This document shows, one piece after another, positions 18,545 to 27,521 of a DNA stretch of 64,000 bases (the first letter of the stretch is position 1; every line of letters begins with the position of its first letter). The translations under genes were made by a program, and so were the position numbers. The DNA lies in NCBI RefSeq assembly GCF_900095135.1, contig NZ_LT605205.1, forward strand, positions 1,240,001 to 1,304,000, given 5' to 3'. A model generated the notes under the pieces. It saw nothing but the letters and a program-made list of their open reading frames with translations. It searched no databases and was not told the origin of the DNA. Origin of the DNA: Proteiniphilum saccharofermentans (GTDB lineage: Bacteria > Bacteroidota > Bacteroidia > Bacteroidales > Dysgonomonadaceae).

Positions 18545-19110
18545 AGATCTCTTTATTTATGTAATTTGTTGTCAGATATAATCATTACCAGACCCGGACG
18601 AAAAAAATCCAGATTGGAAGTGCTTCTTTGATTACTCTTCATTTGTCTTTTTATTTTTAATAAATGTCTTAAAAATATTAAAAAATAAGATGCTCAAATC
18701 CCGAATAGATTGCATAATAATGGCCTCCTATTTTAACTTATGTTTCATTTTTGTTAAGTTAAAACCGGTTTTTTCTGTACTCAGACCGTTTTCCCCGGCT
18801 ATCCACATAGTTTTTTTGTATGTTTCGAATGTTGGGGGGCAAAATTTACTCTTGACCCGCGCCTTGATAATTCAATGGCAAACTTACATTTTTATATAGC
18901 TTATTGTTAGGATTAATTTTGTTAAATATAGGACGGAATGCGCTTTAACATTTAATGTTTATAGCATGATTTGCGCATTTATTTAATATAATATATTGAT
19001 ATTTAACTGTATGTTTGTGCTATCTTCCCTTTTGTTTGAAAAAAACGTTTTAAGCGATAAAAATCTTTTTTGTCTGTTTTTTATAATAAATGTGAATGTT
19101 TATTGATGCA
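18545..19110. promoter_or_regulatory. Intergenic region upstream of the fimbrial operon
   Basis: 566 bp with no convincing gene. It is A/T-rich with poly-T/A runs and a perfect 12-bp palindrome (AAAACCGGTTTT, near 18762-18773). It separates the hybrid regulator from the HU-fimbrial run on the same strand, so it should carry the fimbrial promoter and any site for the AraC-type output domain. I could not fix a -33/-7 pair with confidence. Confidence 0.4.
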
Positions 19111-20919
19111 TTAATTTTGAGGCAAACGTTTGAATTGGGAGGGGGTAACTCCGATATGCCTTTTGAATACCCGGGAGAAATAATTCACATCGTAGATGCC
19201 GCATTCCGTCGCTACTTCTCCGATGGTCTTGTTTTGCGTGGAAAGGAGTTTCCTGGCGTGGTTCAGCTTCACCTGCAGGATGTAAACCGAGGAAGAATAT
19301 CCTGTGGCGGCGTTCAGTTTCCTATTCAGTTGGGAAACACTGATGGCCAGTTCCTGCGCCAATTTCACGGAAGTGAAGTCCGGATTCTTCATTTCCCGGT
19401 GGATGATATCGGTAACATGGATCAGGAAGTCTGAATTGATATTGTCGCACGATGCTGCTTTCTCCTCTTTCAGCACGGTCCTGCGGTATTTCTCCCTTAA
19501 CAGTTGACGATTCTCCAATAAATTTTCCACACGTACCTGTAACTCTTCCAGATGAAAAGGCTTTCGGATATAACTGTCGGCGCCGCTTTTTAACCCTTCG
19601 ATCAGATCGGATTCCCTGTTTTTTGCGGAGATAATGATAACGGGGATATGGTTGAGCAGCGGCGACGCCTTCATCTCTTTGCATAATTCAATACCGCTTT
19701 TTTTCGGCATGACTGCATCGGTAATCACGATATCGGGGAGTTGTTTATTCAGAATATTCCATGCTTTTTCCCCGTTTGAGGCATAAATTATGTTGTATTG
19801 CTCCTGATGGAACATGGATCGGATATAGAGTGCAGTATCCTTATTGTCTTCCACCAATAAGATGGTAGGACGGGGATCATTTTCATTGGCTTCGGGTGTG
19901 ATAAGTTCCTTGTGTTCCGTCTTTACCGGGGGCTTCACAATGGCCATGGTCGCAGGAGTATCCTTTTCGGGTTTCCAGTGGGGGAATAGCTGCTTTTCGT
20001 TTCTCCGGACAGGCATTTCAACCGTAAATGTCGTCCCTTTCCCTTCTTCACTCTCCACACGGATGGTTCCGCCTGAGATTTCCGTCAGCTGTTTGGCAAT
20101 GGCGAGTCCTATTCCTTCGCCGGCGGGCGTTTCCGTGCCCACGTTCGGGCGTGTGTAATGCAGTTTAAAGATATGGGGCAGCATCTCCTTACTGATCCCT
20201 TTTCCATGATCGACCACTTTGATGATTACCTTTTTCCGGTCTTTTTTGTTCCTTTCCAGAATAAGATAGATACGGCTACCCTCGTCGCTGTACTTGACGG
20301 CGTTAGAGAGAAGGTTGTGCAGTATCTTATTGAGATAATCGGGTACAAAATCAGTCTGGATCTCCTTTTCATCGCTGAAGAAGTACAGGTCGATCTCCTT
20401 CTGTCCGGCATAGAGACGGAAGGTTTCCGATACCATCTCAACAAAAGCGACGATATTGCCGGTTTTCCATTCTTCTGTCTTTTCGGCCGCATACAGATTG
20501 GCCACATCGAGCAACTGGTTGACCATCTCGGAGAGATACCTCCCTTGTCGCTCAATTGCATTAAGATAGGTGAGCGAGTTGTTGTTGGAGAAATCTTTCT
20601 GCTCCTGGAGCTGTTTGCTTAATCCGAGGATAATGGTGAGCGGAGCACGGAACTCATGGGTGATCTTCTTGAAAATATCGTTGTGCCGCTGCTCTGTTTG
20701 TTGCAGCATGCGGTTACTCTTTATCCGTTCAAAAAAACGTAGCAATATCATTGTGATGACCAACAGTAGGAGCGCCCCGATATATAAGCCTGTTCTTTCT
20801 GAATAAGTCTCAAAAGGAAATATGCTTAATGTGGGCAGGGTAATGGCCGCAGCCGGAACCTGGAATAATAAAGAGTTATCCGGCAATATACCGGATAAAT
20901 GAAAGAAAAATAGATCCAT
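19111..20919 (-). CDS. Hybrid two-component system: histidine kinase-receiver-AraC regulator
   Basis: 602 aa. A short N-terminal extracytoplasmic stretch and one TM helix (~44-62, GLYIGALLLLVITMILLRFF) lead to HisKA (H-box ITHEFRAPLTIIL), HATPase (N-box LLSNAVKYSDEG, DHGKGIS, GEGIGLAIA), a receiver domain (ILLVEDNKD, acceptor Asp in DIVITDAVMPK, Lys in SYIRKPF) and a C-terminal AraC helix-turn-helix (~500-600, ending VTPSQFKRL). All catalytic motifs are present. Typical Bacteroides HTCS proteins are ~1300-1400 aa with a large periplasmic sensor; here that sensor is absent, so sensing may need a partner, possibly the PstS-like lipoprotein encoded 33 bp upstream. It is probably the regulator of the adjacent fimbrial locus. 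Confidence 0.9.
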   Translation of the reverse strand: MDLFFFHLSGILPDNSLLFQVPAAAITLPTLSIFPFETYSERTGLYIGALLLLVITMILLRFFERIKSNRMLQQTEQRHNDIFKKITHEFRAPLTIILGLSKQLQEQKDFSNNNSLTYLNAIERQGRYLSEMVNQLLDVANLYAAEKTEEWKTGNIVAFVEMVSETFRLYAGQKEIDLYFFSDEKEIQTDFVPDYLNKILHNLLSNAVKYSDEGSRIYLILERNKKDRKKVIIKVVDHGKGISKEMLPHIFKLHYTRPNVGTETPAGEGIGLAIAKQLTEISGGTIRVESEEGKGTTFTVEMPVRRNEKQLFPHWKPEKDTPATMAIVKPPVKTEHKELITPEANENDPRPTILLVEDNKDTALYIRSMFHQEQYNIIYASNGEKAWNILNKQLPDIVITDAVMPKKSGIELCKEMKASPLLNHIPVIIISAKNRESDLIEGLKSGADSYIRKPFHLEELQVRVENLLENRQLLREKYRRTVLKEEKAASCDNINSDFLIHVTDIIHREMKNPDFTSVKLAQELAISVSQLNRKLNAATGYSSSVYILQVKLNHARKLLSTQNKTIGEVATECGIYDVNYFSRVFKRHIGVTPSQFKRLPQN

Positions 20920-20951
20920 AGCGCATGTTTACCGCTATTTAGTCGCGGATT

Positions 20952-21971
20952 TTAGTCTTGTGTTACCTGAATTAATCTGATTGGCCGGTTTGCGGGCAGG
21001 ATGCCCGATTTCAATATGATCCGTTGTCCCCGGTCACCGGCAATAAAGTTAAAGAATCCGGACGGTAAGCCGCCGGTAGCATCCGTGATGATAATATATA
21101 TATCGCGGATCAACGGGTAACCGCCTGACGGGAATTCAAGCGGGGATTCCCGGTGCGCCAATTCCAGCGCCAGCTGGTAAGGATAGGGCTTATGGCTGTT
21201 GCCGGGAGTAGCCTGCGCCGAACCGCTCACGGATACGACGTTCACGTTATCGATAAAACTGAGGTTTGTGGTATCGACAGGATTGGCGATCCAGTTCACA
21301 CCCACAAATCCCAGCGCGTCCGGGTGCGAAGCGACATATTCGATCACTTTGTCATGTGAGTGTACCCGGGTTATATCGACTGACGAACTGTCTGACGACA
21401 ACGCCTTCACATTCTTTCCGAAGGGACGGTTGTCGCAAAACGAGTCCTGTATGTAGCGGACCATACCCGAATAAGGGGTGTCGAACATTACGGTCAGAGA
21501 ATCTAATGGGGAATCCGGATTTATCTGTTTCCAGCTCTTGATCTTACCTGTCAAGATATCCCTTATATCGTTGATCGTCAAAAGAGTGTCTTTGTTCTCT
21601 TTGTGGGTGACCAGGGCAATAGCATCAATCGCGATTTTCTGGCTGCGTACCCGCTGTTTCCGTTCCTTGAGGATGGCTTGCTCCTGCTCCGTTAACAAAC
21701 GGGTCCCAATGACCAGCCGGATGCTGTCTTGCATCAGCAAATCATACGCATTCCATTCGGAAGTATAAACGGGGATGATCGTAGCATCACTGTTCAGCGA
21801 CTCAAACACATTGATCCCTGCCTCAATAATGGGAGCAAAACTCTCGTCTACCGCTATCTGGGCAATGCCTGACGTCGGCGTATCGGATCTGCTATTCTTT
21901 TGATAGCAAGATGATAGAATAAGCGTACCGGTAATTAAGAATAATAGAAGTGCCGGTTTTATGCGATTCAT
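20952..21971 (-). CDS. PstS-like substrate-binding lipoprotein
   Basis: 339 aa from the ATG at 21971, which overlaps the preceding stop as ATGA and has GGAAAGAG upstream; the ATG at 21983 is an alternative. Lipobox LILSSC. The body has the phosphate-binding-protein-like fold pattern (IAVDESFAPIIEAGINVFESL, IPVYTSEWNAYDLL, RLVIGTRLLTEQE, INDIRDILTGKIKSW, GFVGVNWI, YPLIRDIYIIITD, GFFNFIAGDRGQRIILKSGILPA). No pstCAB genes are nearby and the partner genes are TonB components, so it is more likely a ligand sensor or accessory than part of a phosphate importer. Confidence 0.8.
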   Translation of the reverse strand: MNRIKPALLLFLITGTLILSSCYQKNSRSDTPTSGIAQIAVDESFAPIIEAGINVFESLNSDATIIPVYTSEWNAYDLLMQDSIRLVIGTRLLTEQEQAILKERKQRVRSQKIAIDAIALVTHKENKDTLLTINDIRDILTGKIKSWKQINPDSPLDSLTVMFDTPYSGMVRYIQDSFCDNRPFGKNVKALSSDSSSVDITRVHSHDKVIEYVASHPDALGFVGVNWIANPVDTTNLSFIDNVNVVSVSGSAQATPGNSHKPYPYQLALELAHRESPLEFPSGGYPLIRDIYIIITDATGGLPSGFFNFIAGDRGQRIILKSGILPANRPIRLIQVTQD

Positions 21972-22180
21972 TGCTCTTTCCATAACCTGTAACCTCTTAA
22001 TATCCCATAAGCTGTAAAGATTACTCCAAATGCAATCCTTATCCCTGCAGGAATGCTTCCCCGGAACAAAGGGGTAAAGACCAATAAATAAGCAACCGAT
22101 ACATAGACGATGACCATCATTATGCCCCGGACCAGTGAAAAGCCTCTCTTAAAATTACCGGACTGTTTCCTGTTTTGCAT
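21968..22180 (-). CDS. Small two-helix membrane protein
   Basis: 70 aa with two predicted TM helices (about 20-38 and 46-64) and basic ends. Its stop overlaps the start of the PstS-like gene by 4 bp (ATGA), indicating translational coupling. It lies between tonB and the PstS-like gene. No named domain is recognised; function unknown, probably part of the TonB/PstS-like unit. Confidence 0.7.
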   Translation of the reverse strand: MQNRKQSGNFKRGFSLVRGIMMVIVYVSVAYLLVFTPLFRGSIPAGIRIAFGVIFTAYGILRGYRLWKEQ

Positions 22181-22227
22181 TATTTTGTTCTTTACCCTTT
22201 GATCAATTTTGAACAGACAATGAAAAG

Positions 22228-23064
22228 CTAACTATGCAGCCTGAATTCTACCGGAAGGGTAAAATAGACCGCAACCGCTTTCCCTTTCTGTTTCCCCGGG
22301 ATCCATTTCGGCATTGCCTGTACTACCCTGACCGCTTCACTGTCAAGCGAAGTATCAACGCCGCGAAAGATCTGGATATTCGATATGTCCCCGGTCTTGG
22401 AGACCACGAATTTTACGATTACCTTGCCCTGGATACCGTTCTCCTGGGCCATGACCGGATATCTGATATTTTCTGACAAAAATTTACTTAAAGCTTCCAG
22501 TCCGCCCGGAAAGGAGGGCGCCTGCTCTGCAAATTCAAGCGGTTTATCATCTTGGATCTTTTCCTCCACTACCACTTTGGTCTGTCGCAAGTCGCTGATA
22601 TCGATCCCGTGCTGCTCATCCGTACCCATGACATCCGCGATGGAAATCTGGAGGGTGGAAGACTTCAATTCTTCCTGGGTTTTCATAAAATCATTGTCCG
22701 TTACTTCTTCGTCTTTGGCGATCACGGGCGGTACGAACTGGATGGTCGACTTCATCGGAGGGGGTGGGGGAGCATCTTCCTGTTTGATAATGCTTTCCTC
22801 GGGAACCTGCTCTTCAATCGGGAGTACCGACAACTCGACCGTTTCTTCCATGGGGCCGAGGTCTTTTTTTGTCAAGTCCTCCACCACCCCGTACAGTCGG
22901 GGCAGCATGGCGACGATAGCCGTAATGACCAATACAACAAAAAATGCGTAGGCGTACCTTTTGGAGGAAGTCTGGCGCAGCCTGTACGCCCCGTACCGTT
23001 TGTTCCTCCCCTCGAATACCAGGTCGCACCATTCCTGAGAGTTTAAGTTTATGAATTTATCCAT
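22228..23064 (-). CDS. TonB energy-transducing protein
   Basis: 278 aa. An N-terminal Bacteroidetes signature (EWCDLVFEGRNKRYGAYRLR) is followed by one TM helix (~38-56), an acidic/proline linker (EDAPPPPPMK), and a C-terminal TonB domain (~190-278: FPGGLEALSKFLSENIRYP, GIQGKVIVKFVVSKTG, SEAVRVVQAMPKWIPGKQ). It transmits proton-motive force from ExbBD to outer-membrane receptors. It ends the exbB-exbD-exbD-tonB core of the operon, 13 bp after the second exbD. Confidence 0.92.
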   Translation of the reverse strand: MDKFINLNSQEWCDLVFEGRNKRYGAYRLRQTSSKRYAYAFFVVLVITAIVAMLPRLYGVVEDLTKKDLGPMEETVELSVLPIEEQVPEESIIKQEDAPPPPPMKSTIQFVPPVIAKDEEVTDNDFMKTQEELKSSTLQISIADVMGTDEQHGIDISDLRQTKVVVEEKIQDDKPLEFAEQAPSFPGGLEALSKFLSENIRYPVMAQENGIQGKVIVKFVVSKTGDISNIQIFRGVDTSLDSEAVRVVQAMPKWIPGKQKGKAVAVYFTLPVEFRLHS

Positions 23065-23077
23065 ATCGTGTCTTTTT

Positions 23078-23761
23078 TTATTGGTTGCTGGGCGCTAAAT
23101 TCGCGTCGCCGAATGCCCCCTGGGTCCTGTAGTTCTCCACAAGGAAAAGGTCCCCTTCGGTCACATCCACGATGGCGTATTTCCCGACGCTGCATATCTG
23201 CATCTCGTCCAGCGCGTCCACCAAGTTCTTGTAGTTGGACGTCTCCATCGGCTTGATGATCACCGTGAGCGCGTCCACATCGCCTTTTATCTCCTTTGAG
23301 CGTTCGCGGAACTCCTCTTCCGTCATCCTGTTTCCCTTTTCCGCCCGTTCGAGTTTCAGGTCGCGAATCTTGGTCACCGCATCCGCGTTCCTTTCCAGCA
23401 GGATGCTCCTGAGCCCTTCATTGGAGGTGTTGGACGAATAGGTGGTTTCCTTCAGGACCGTATAATCGCTGTAGGCGCTCTCGTTGAGCTTCCCGAAGTA
23501 ATAATATACCTTGTCGTCTTCCCCCAACAAAAGGGTGACCGCCTTCGATTCCTTCACCTTTGGCGCCTCTTCGTCCTCCACTTTCTGGTCGGAGGGCATC
23601 GCTATCTCCATCACCTGCGGTTTTGAAAGCGTGGTGACGAGCATGAAGAACGTGATTAGCAACATGTTCATGTCCACCATGGGGGTGAAATCGACCCGTA
23701 GGGTCTCCTGTTTGGGTTTTCCTTTCTTTACTTCTCCCCCGCCTGTATCAATACTTGCCAT
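23078..23761 (-). CDS. ExbD/TolR-type proton-channel protein
   Basis: 227 aa, longer than usual ExbD. One N-terminal TM helix carries the essential Asp (TPMVDMNMLLITFFMLVTT), followed by a periplasmic region with an inserted charged stretch (LERNADAVTKIRDLKLERAEKG) and the usual C-terminal ferrying of TVIIKPMETSNYKNLVDALDEMQ. It pairs with the upstream ExbB and ExbD to drive TonB. Confidence 0.9.
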   Translation of the reverse strand: MASIDTGGGEVKKGKPKQETLRVDFTPMVDMNMLLITFFMLVTTLSKPQVMEIAMPSDQKVEDEEAPKVKESKAVTLLLGEDDKVYYYFGKLNESAYSDYTVLKETTYSSNTSNEGLRSILLERNADAVTKIRDLKLERAEKGNRMTEEEFRERSKEIKGDVDALTVIIKPMETSNYKNLVDALDEMQICSVGKYAIVDVTEGDLFLVENYRTQGAFGDANLAPSNQ

Positions 23762-23778
23762 ATCTTTTCAAATAAAAG

Positions 23779-24381
23779 TTAAAACCCTTCCGGCGCGCCC
23801 CTGAGGACGGTCACCAGGCTGTAACGGTTGGCCTTTATCTTCACCAGGTCCTTCATCACGCCCTCCACGAGGGGGTAGGGGGTGGTCTGGTCGGCCTTTA
23901 TCGTTATCTTCATTTCACTGTCTATTTCCCTTGCCTTCCGTACCCAGTTGATGAACTGGTTGTCGGTGCTGTCGTTTGGAATGCCGTACTCCCTCATGGC
24001 CGCGTCCTGTTCCGCGAAAGGCAGGTCCAGGAAAGCCGGCAGGCGGTTCATCGGGACCCCGATATAAGGCTGTTCCAGGAAAGCCTTCTTCTGCCTGTCG
24101 TCCAGCGCCACGCCATATTCTGCCGACATCTTCTCCAGTGCCTCGAGGCGTACCTCGGGGCGGTCGATGTTCACGAATACCTTTCCCCGCAGGTCCACCA
24201 GTATATTGATCACGTTGTAATCCGGGACCTTTATCTCCATCACGGAAGCCGGGGCGGTGACCCTTACCGGTTCCAGGGGGAGGAAGGTTGAAGTAAGCAT
24301 GAAGAACGTGAGCAGGAGCACCGTCACATCGCTCATGGCGGTCATGTCGATATAGACGCTATGTTTCTTTACTTTAGCCAT
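23779..24381 (-). CDS. ExbD/TolR-type proton-channel protein
   Basis: 200 aa with an N-terminal TM helix carrying the conserved Asp (DMTAMSDVTVLLLTFFMLTST) and a periplasmic domain ending TTPYPLVEGVMKDLVKIKANRYSLVTVLRG. Two different ExbD genes in series are typical of Bacteroidales TonB operons. 18 bp separates it from the next exbD. Confidence 0.9.
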   Translation of the reverse strand: MAKVKKHSVYIDMTAMSDVTVLLLTFFMLTSTFLPLEPVRVTAPASVMEIKVPDYNVINILVDLRGKVFVNIDRPEVRLEALEKMSAEYGVALDDRQKKAFLEQPYIGVPMNRLPAFLDLPFAEQDAAMREYGIPNDSTDNQFINWVRKAREIDSEMKITIKADQTTPYPLVEGVMKDLVKIKANRYSLVTVLRGAPEGF

Positions 24382-24423
24382 TGTTGTTTTTTTAATTACT
24401 TAACCCGAAATAAAACAGCCATG

Positions 24424-25230
24424 TTATTTAATCAAGCCCCCGTGGGTTTTGACGAACGACTGTCCTATGGCGAATCCTATTTCATCGATTGCATTGGTCA
24501 TTTGTTGGATCCTTCCCGAGAAATAGGTGTAGGTGATGATTGCCAGGGCGCCGGTACCGATACCCAGTGCGGTGTTCATCAGTGCTTCCGAGATACCGAC
24601 GGCCAGGGCAGTTGAGTCGGGCGCGCCCTCGTGTCCCATCGCCGAGAAGGCCCTGATCATCCCCAATACGGTACCGAACAGGCCGAAGAGCGTCCCCAGC
24701 GTGGAAATGGCTGCGATGATGTTGAGGTTCTTCTCGAGGTATGGCAACTCGAGGGTGGTGGCCTCGTCGATCTCCTTCTGGATGAGTTCGGCCTTGTCGG
24801 CGTTGGTGATGTTGGGGATGTCTTCCACGTCCTTGTAGCGTACCAGTCCTTCCCTCACGATATTGGCGATGGAGCCTTTCTGATCGTCACAGAGTTCGGT
24901 TGCCCCATTGATATCTCCCTTGTCGATCAATTTCTTTGCCTGTAATACGAACCGTTCGTTCTTGTCCTTTCCGCTGGCCCTGTTCATTGCAAACAAACGC
25001 TCGATGGAGAGGGTCAGTACGGTTAATAACAGGGTGATGACCAGGGGAATTACATAACCTCCCTGGTAAAGGATACCGAACACGTCCCCTTGCAGCGGAT
25101 GGCCTTTGTCGTCGAAATGGCTTGGATGACCACACACCCAGAAGAAGAAAACCGAAGCGATAATCGCACTTCCAAGGATAATTAAACCGGCTGAAACTCC
25201 TTTACTTTTTGATTGTCTTTTTGTCTCCAT
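24424..25230 (-). CDS. ExbB/TolQ/MotA-type proton-channel protein
   Basis: 268 aa from the ATG at 25230; the longer frame begins with TTG. Three TM regions: ~13-32, ~50-75 (VIPLVITLLLTVLTLSIERL), and a long C-terminal pair (ISTLGTLFGLFGTVLGMIRAF, GISEALMNTALGIGTGALAI) with the conserved G-rich MotA/ExbB core. It is the first gene of the exbB-exbD-exbD-tonB operon. Confidence 0.92.
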   Translation of the reverse strand: METKRQSKSKGVSAGLIILGSAIIASVFFFWVCGHPSHFDDKGHPLQGDVFGILYQGGYVIPLVITLLLTVLTLSIERLFAMNRASGKDKNERFVLQAKKLIDKGDINGATELCDDQKGSIANIVREGLVRYKDVEDIPNITNADKAELIQKEIDEATTLELPYLEKNLNIIAAISTLGTLFGLFGTVLGMIRAFSAMGHEGAPDSTALAVGISEALMNTALGIGTGALAIITYTYFSGRIQQMTNAIDEIGFAIGQSFVKTHGGLIK

Positions 25231-25600
25231 AATGCAATTCAATTTAGTTTTAGTTTTGATTGTGAATTTAGTTTATATTTAATAGTTCAGTCATGCGCAT
25301 TGCCTGTGGACACTACAAAGAGCCCCCTGACTGTGGAGGCGGGTAGTTTAAATATATAGTTTCATTGAAATACGCGTCAAAATCGAGTACAATGATAAGA
25401 CTTTTTTTTGCATTTATTCCATAGTTTTTTTATGTTAAAAAATCATATCATATCGCTGACAGGTCGGAGAGAAATAATTTAACTAATATTAACTATGTTG
25501 GACTGGTCAATTATTAAACACTTAAAATAATAATTTATCCGAATCATGCCGGTTTAAAAAGAAAATCACGTAAATTTGCTGCGAATTTTTGGAAATATAT
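25231..25600. promoter_or_regulatory. Divergent promoter region, exbB operon / thioredoxin-like gene
   Basis: About 370 bp without a gene. On the minus strand a TTTG at 25378-25381 lies 21 bp before TATATTTA (25349-25356), close to the Bacteroidetes promoter consensus, and would start the exbB operon with a ~110-nt leader containing a small G/C hairpin. On the plus strand TAAATTTG at 25571-25578 resembles a -7 element for the gene at 25601, but no matching -33 box is seen. Confidence 0.45.
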
Positions 25601-26761
25601 ATGAAGAATTTATTGAGAAAATGGCTACCGGTCTTGTTGGTCGGTGCAGTACTTTTCTCCTGTAAACAGGGAGAGACATTTAAAGTGACAGGGAATATCG
25701 GATCTGCGGAAGGAGATACATTGTATCTGGAACATCGGGCCCTGGCGGGTGTCAGAGCGCTTGATTCCACAGTCTTGAAAAAAGACGGGGCTTTTGCTTT
25801 CAAGCAATCCGCTCCCGAAAATCCGGAATTCTATCAATTACGTATCGGGAAGCGGATTGCCGCTTTTGCCGTGGATTCCACAGAGACGCTCCGTATCAGT
25901 GCTAATGCGTCGGATTGGTATAATTCTTTTACTGTAGAGGACTCGCCTACCAATGACCAGATGAAAGAGGTAGACCTCCTTACCAGATCGGCTGCTCGTA
26001 AGATTGACGAGTTGGAGAAGAACCACAAATCCGGATTAATTGATGAAATGGCTTTTATCGAACAACTGGATAGTGCATTGCAGGACTATAAGAGAGAGGT
26101 GTCACGGTTGATCCTTGGAAATCCTTCTGGTGCGACGGCTTATTATGCGGTTTTCCAAAAAATAAATAATTACCTGATTTTTGATCCCTATAACAGGCAG
26201 GATTATGCGATGTTCGGTGCTGTAGCTACTTCATGGAACCGTTATTATCCTGATACAGAAAGAACAAAACATCTGTATGAGTTTACTATGAATGCATTGA
26301 AGACAAGGAGGCTGCAGGAACAACAGGCGAAACTGTTAGAGAACATACCGGTGGAAGAGGGGGCGGGTTTACCCGATATAGTCTTGTCAGGAGTGGACGG
26401 ACGTAAAATGGCGTTGTCATCGCTTACCGGGAAGGTAGTATTACTCGACTTTGTGGTGTATGGTGCCGATTTCTCTCCGAAGCACAATATGGATCTGAAT
26501 AATCTATATGCCCGTTATCAATCGAGAGGGTTTGAAATATATCAGATATCGTTCGATTCGGATGAACATTTCTGGAAAACATCGGCCGCCAACCTCCCCT
26601 GGCTTACCGTCAGAGATTCGCGATCGGTTAACTCCACATTATTAGCCACTTATAATGTGCGGCAGATACCGACGGCGTTCCTTATTAACCGTGAAGGAGA
26701 CATTGTAGCCCGGATCGAGAACTATGCCCAGTTGACCGGCGAGTTGGATAAGGTGTTGTAA
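25601..26761 (+). CDS. Thioredoxin-fold lipoprotein with DUF4369 domain, CxxC absent
   Basis: 386 aa from the ATG at 25601 (the frame opens at a TTG, 25589). Lipobox AVLFSC. Residues ~25-115 look like DUF4369 (TFKVTGNIGSAEGDTLYLEH), and residues ~245-386 have an AhpC/TSA-thioredoxin fold (LPDIVLSGVDGRKMALSSLTGKVVLLDF, YARYQSRGFEIYQISFDSD, RQIPTAFLINREG). At the usual WCxxC position the sequence is VVYGADFSPKHN, without cysteines, so redox activity is unlikely. Periplasmic-facing lipoprotein; function unknown. Monocistronic. Confidence 0.82.
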   Translation: MKNLLRKWLPVLLVGAVLFSCKQGETFKVTGNIGSAEGDTLYLEHRALAGVRALDSTVLKKDGAFAFKQSAPENPEFYQLRIGKRIAAFAVDSTETLRISANASDWYNSFTVEDSPTNDQMKEVDLLTRSAARKIDELEKNHKSGLIDEMAFIEQLDSALQDYKREVSRLILGNPSGATAYYAVFQKINNYLIFDPYNRQDYAMFGAVATSWNRYYPDTERTKHLYEFTMNALKTRRLQEQQAKLLENIPVEEGAGLPDIVLSGVDGRKMALSSLTGKVVLLDFVVYGADFSPKHNMDLNNLYARYQSRGFEIYQISFDSDEHFWKTSAANLPWLTVRDSRSVNSTLLATYNVRQIPTAFLINREGDIVARIENYAQLTGELDKVL

Positions 26762-26776
26762 AACATACCTGAAAAT

Positions 26777-26807
26777 TTTGCATAATTGGAATAAAGCATT
26801 ACTTTTG
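26777..26807 (+). promoter_or_regulatory. Bacteroidetes-type promoter for greA
   Basis: TTTG at 26777-26780, a 19-bp spacer, then TACTTTTG at 26800-26807, an exact fit to TTTG-N19-TAnnTTTG. Transcription would start near 26814, giving a leader of about 90 nt. Confidence 0.75.
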
Positions 26808-26820
26808 TAAAAGTATAAAC

Positions 26821-26892
26821 ATGGAAAAAAGGGGTTCCGGTCTTGTAGTAAAGGCCGGAATTCTTTTTCTTTACGTCGAGTTTAAAGTATAA
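26821..26892 (+). promoter_or_regulatory. greA leader: hairpin with U-tract inside a short ORF
   Basis: The stem TTCCGGTC/GGCCGGAA (26835-26842 with 26853-26860) is followed by TTCTTTTTCTTT, a terminator-like structure between the promoter and greA. The same stretch is a 23-codon ORF (ATG 26821, TAA 26890) starting within about 10 nt of the predicted start site and stopping 11 bp before greA. It may control greA by attenuation; whether the small ORF is translated is unknown. Confidence 0.45.
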
Positions 26893-26903
26893 AAAAAGAG
26901 ACT

Positions 26904-27374
26904 ATGGCTGTAACGTATATGACCGAAGAAGGTCTTCGGAAATTGAAAGAAGAATTGATAGAGTTGGAATCTGTGCAGAGACCTGAAATATCTCGCCAGA
27001 TTGCTGAAGCAAGAGACAAGGGTGACTTGTCGGAAAATGCGGAATATGATGCGGCGAAAGAGGCGCAAGGGATGCTGGAAGCGAAGATTTCCCAGTTGAA
27101 AAACCTTATCGCAAATGCCCGCCTTATCGATGAGAGTGCTATTGGTACGGATGAAGTGCAGATTATGAACAAGGTGACGATCAGGAATCTGCAAACGAAA
27201 AAGTTGATGACCTATATGCTCGTATCGGAAAGCGAAGCTGATCTGAAGAACGGTAAAATTGCTGTCAGTACTCCTATTGCCCAGGGTTTAATGGGTAAGA
27301 AAGTAGGCGATATAGCCGAAATAAAAGTACCCTCAGGCACGATGACGTTTGAGGTCGTTGAAATATCGGTTTGA
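26904..27374 (+). CDS. greA: Transcription elongation factor GreA
   Basis: 156 aa. The N-terminal coiled coil (~1-75) carries the tip motif DLSENAEYDAAKEAQ with the acidic residues needed to stimulate RNA polymerase cleavage of backtracked transcripts. The C-terminal FKBP-like domain (~80-156) ends IKVPSGTMTFEVVEISV. Length is normal. It is preceded by a consensus promoter and an attenuator-like leader. Confidence 0.97.
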   Translation: MAVTYMTEEGLRKLKEELIELESVQRPEISRQIAEARDKGDLSENAEYDAAKEAQGMLEAKISQLKNLIANARLIDESAIGTDEVQIMNKVTIRNLQTKKLMTYMLVSESEADLKNGKIAVSTPIAQGLMGKKVGDIAEIKVPSGTMTFEVVEISV

Positions 27375-27521
27375 ATAGAACCAGGATTCAAGAACCAAGA
27401 CTAGGGATAGTGGATTTTTGATTTTTCACTTTGTGCAATCTGCTCCCGCTCGGCAAATCCAAACAAGTTTGTTTTTGCACTTGTTTACTCGCAGATTTCA
27501 CTTTTAATTTTTCACTAAAAG

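Noticed and set aside
20952-21971. A real phosphate importer PstS
   Set aside because: No pstC, pstA, pstB or phoU nearby; the neighbours are TonB components and a regulator.
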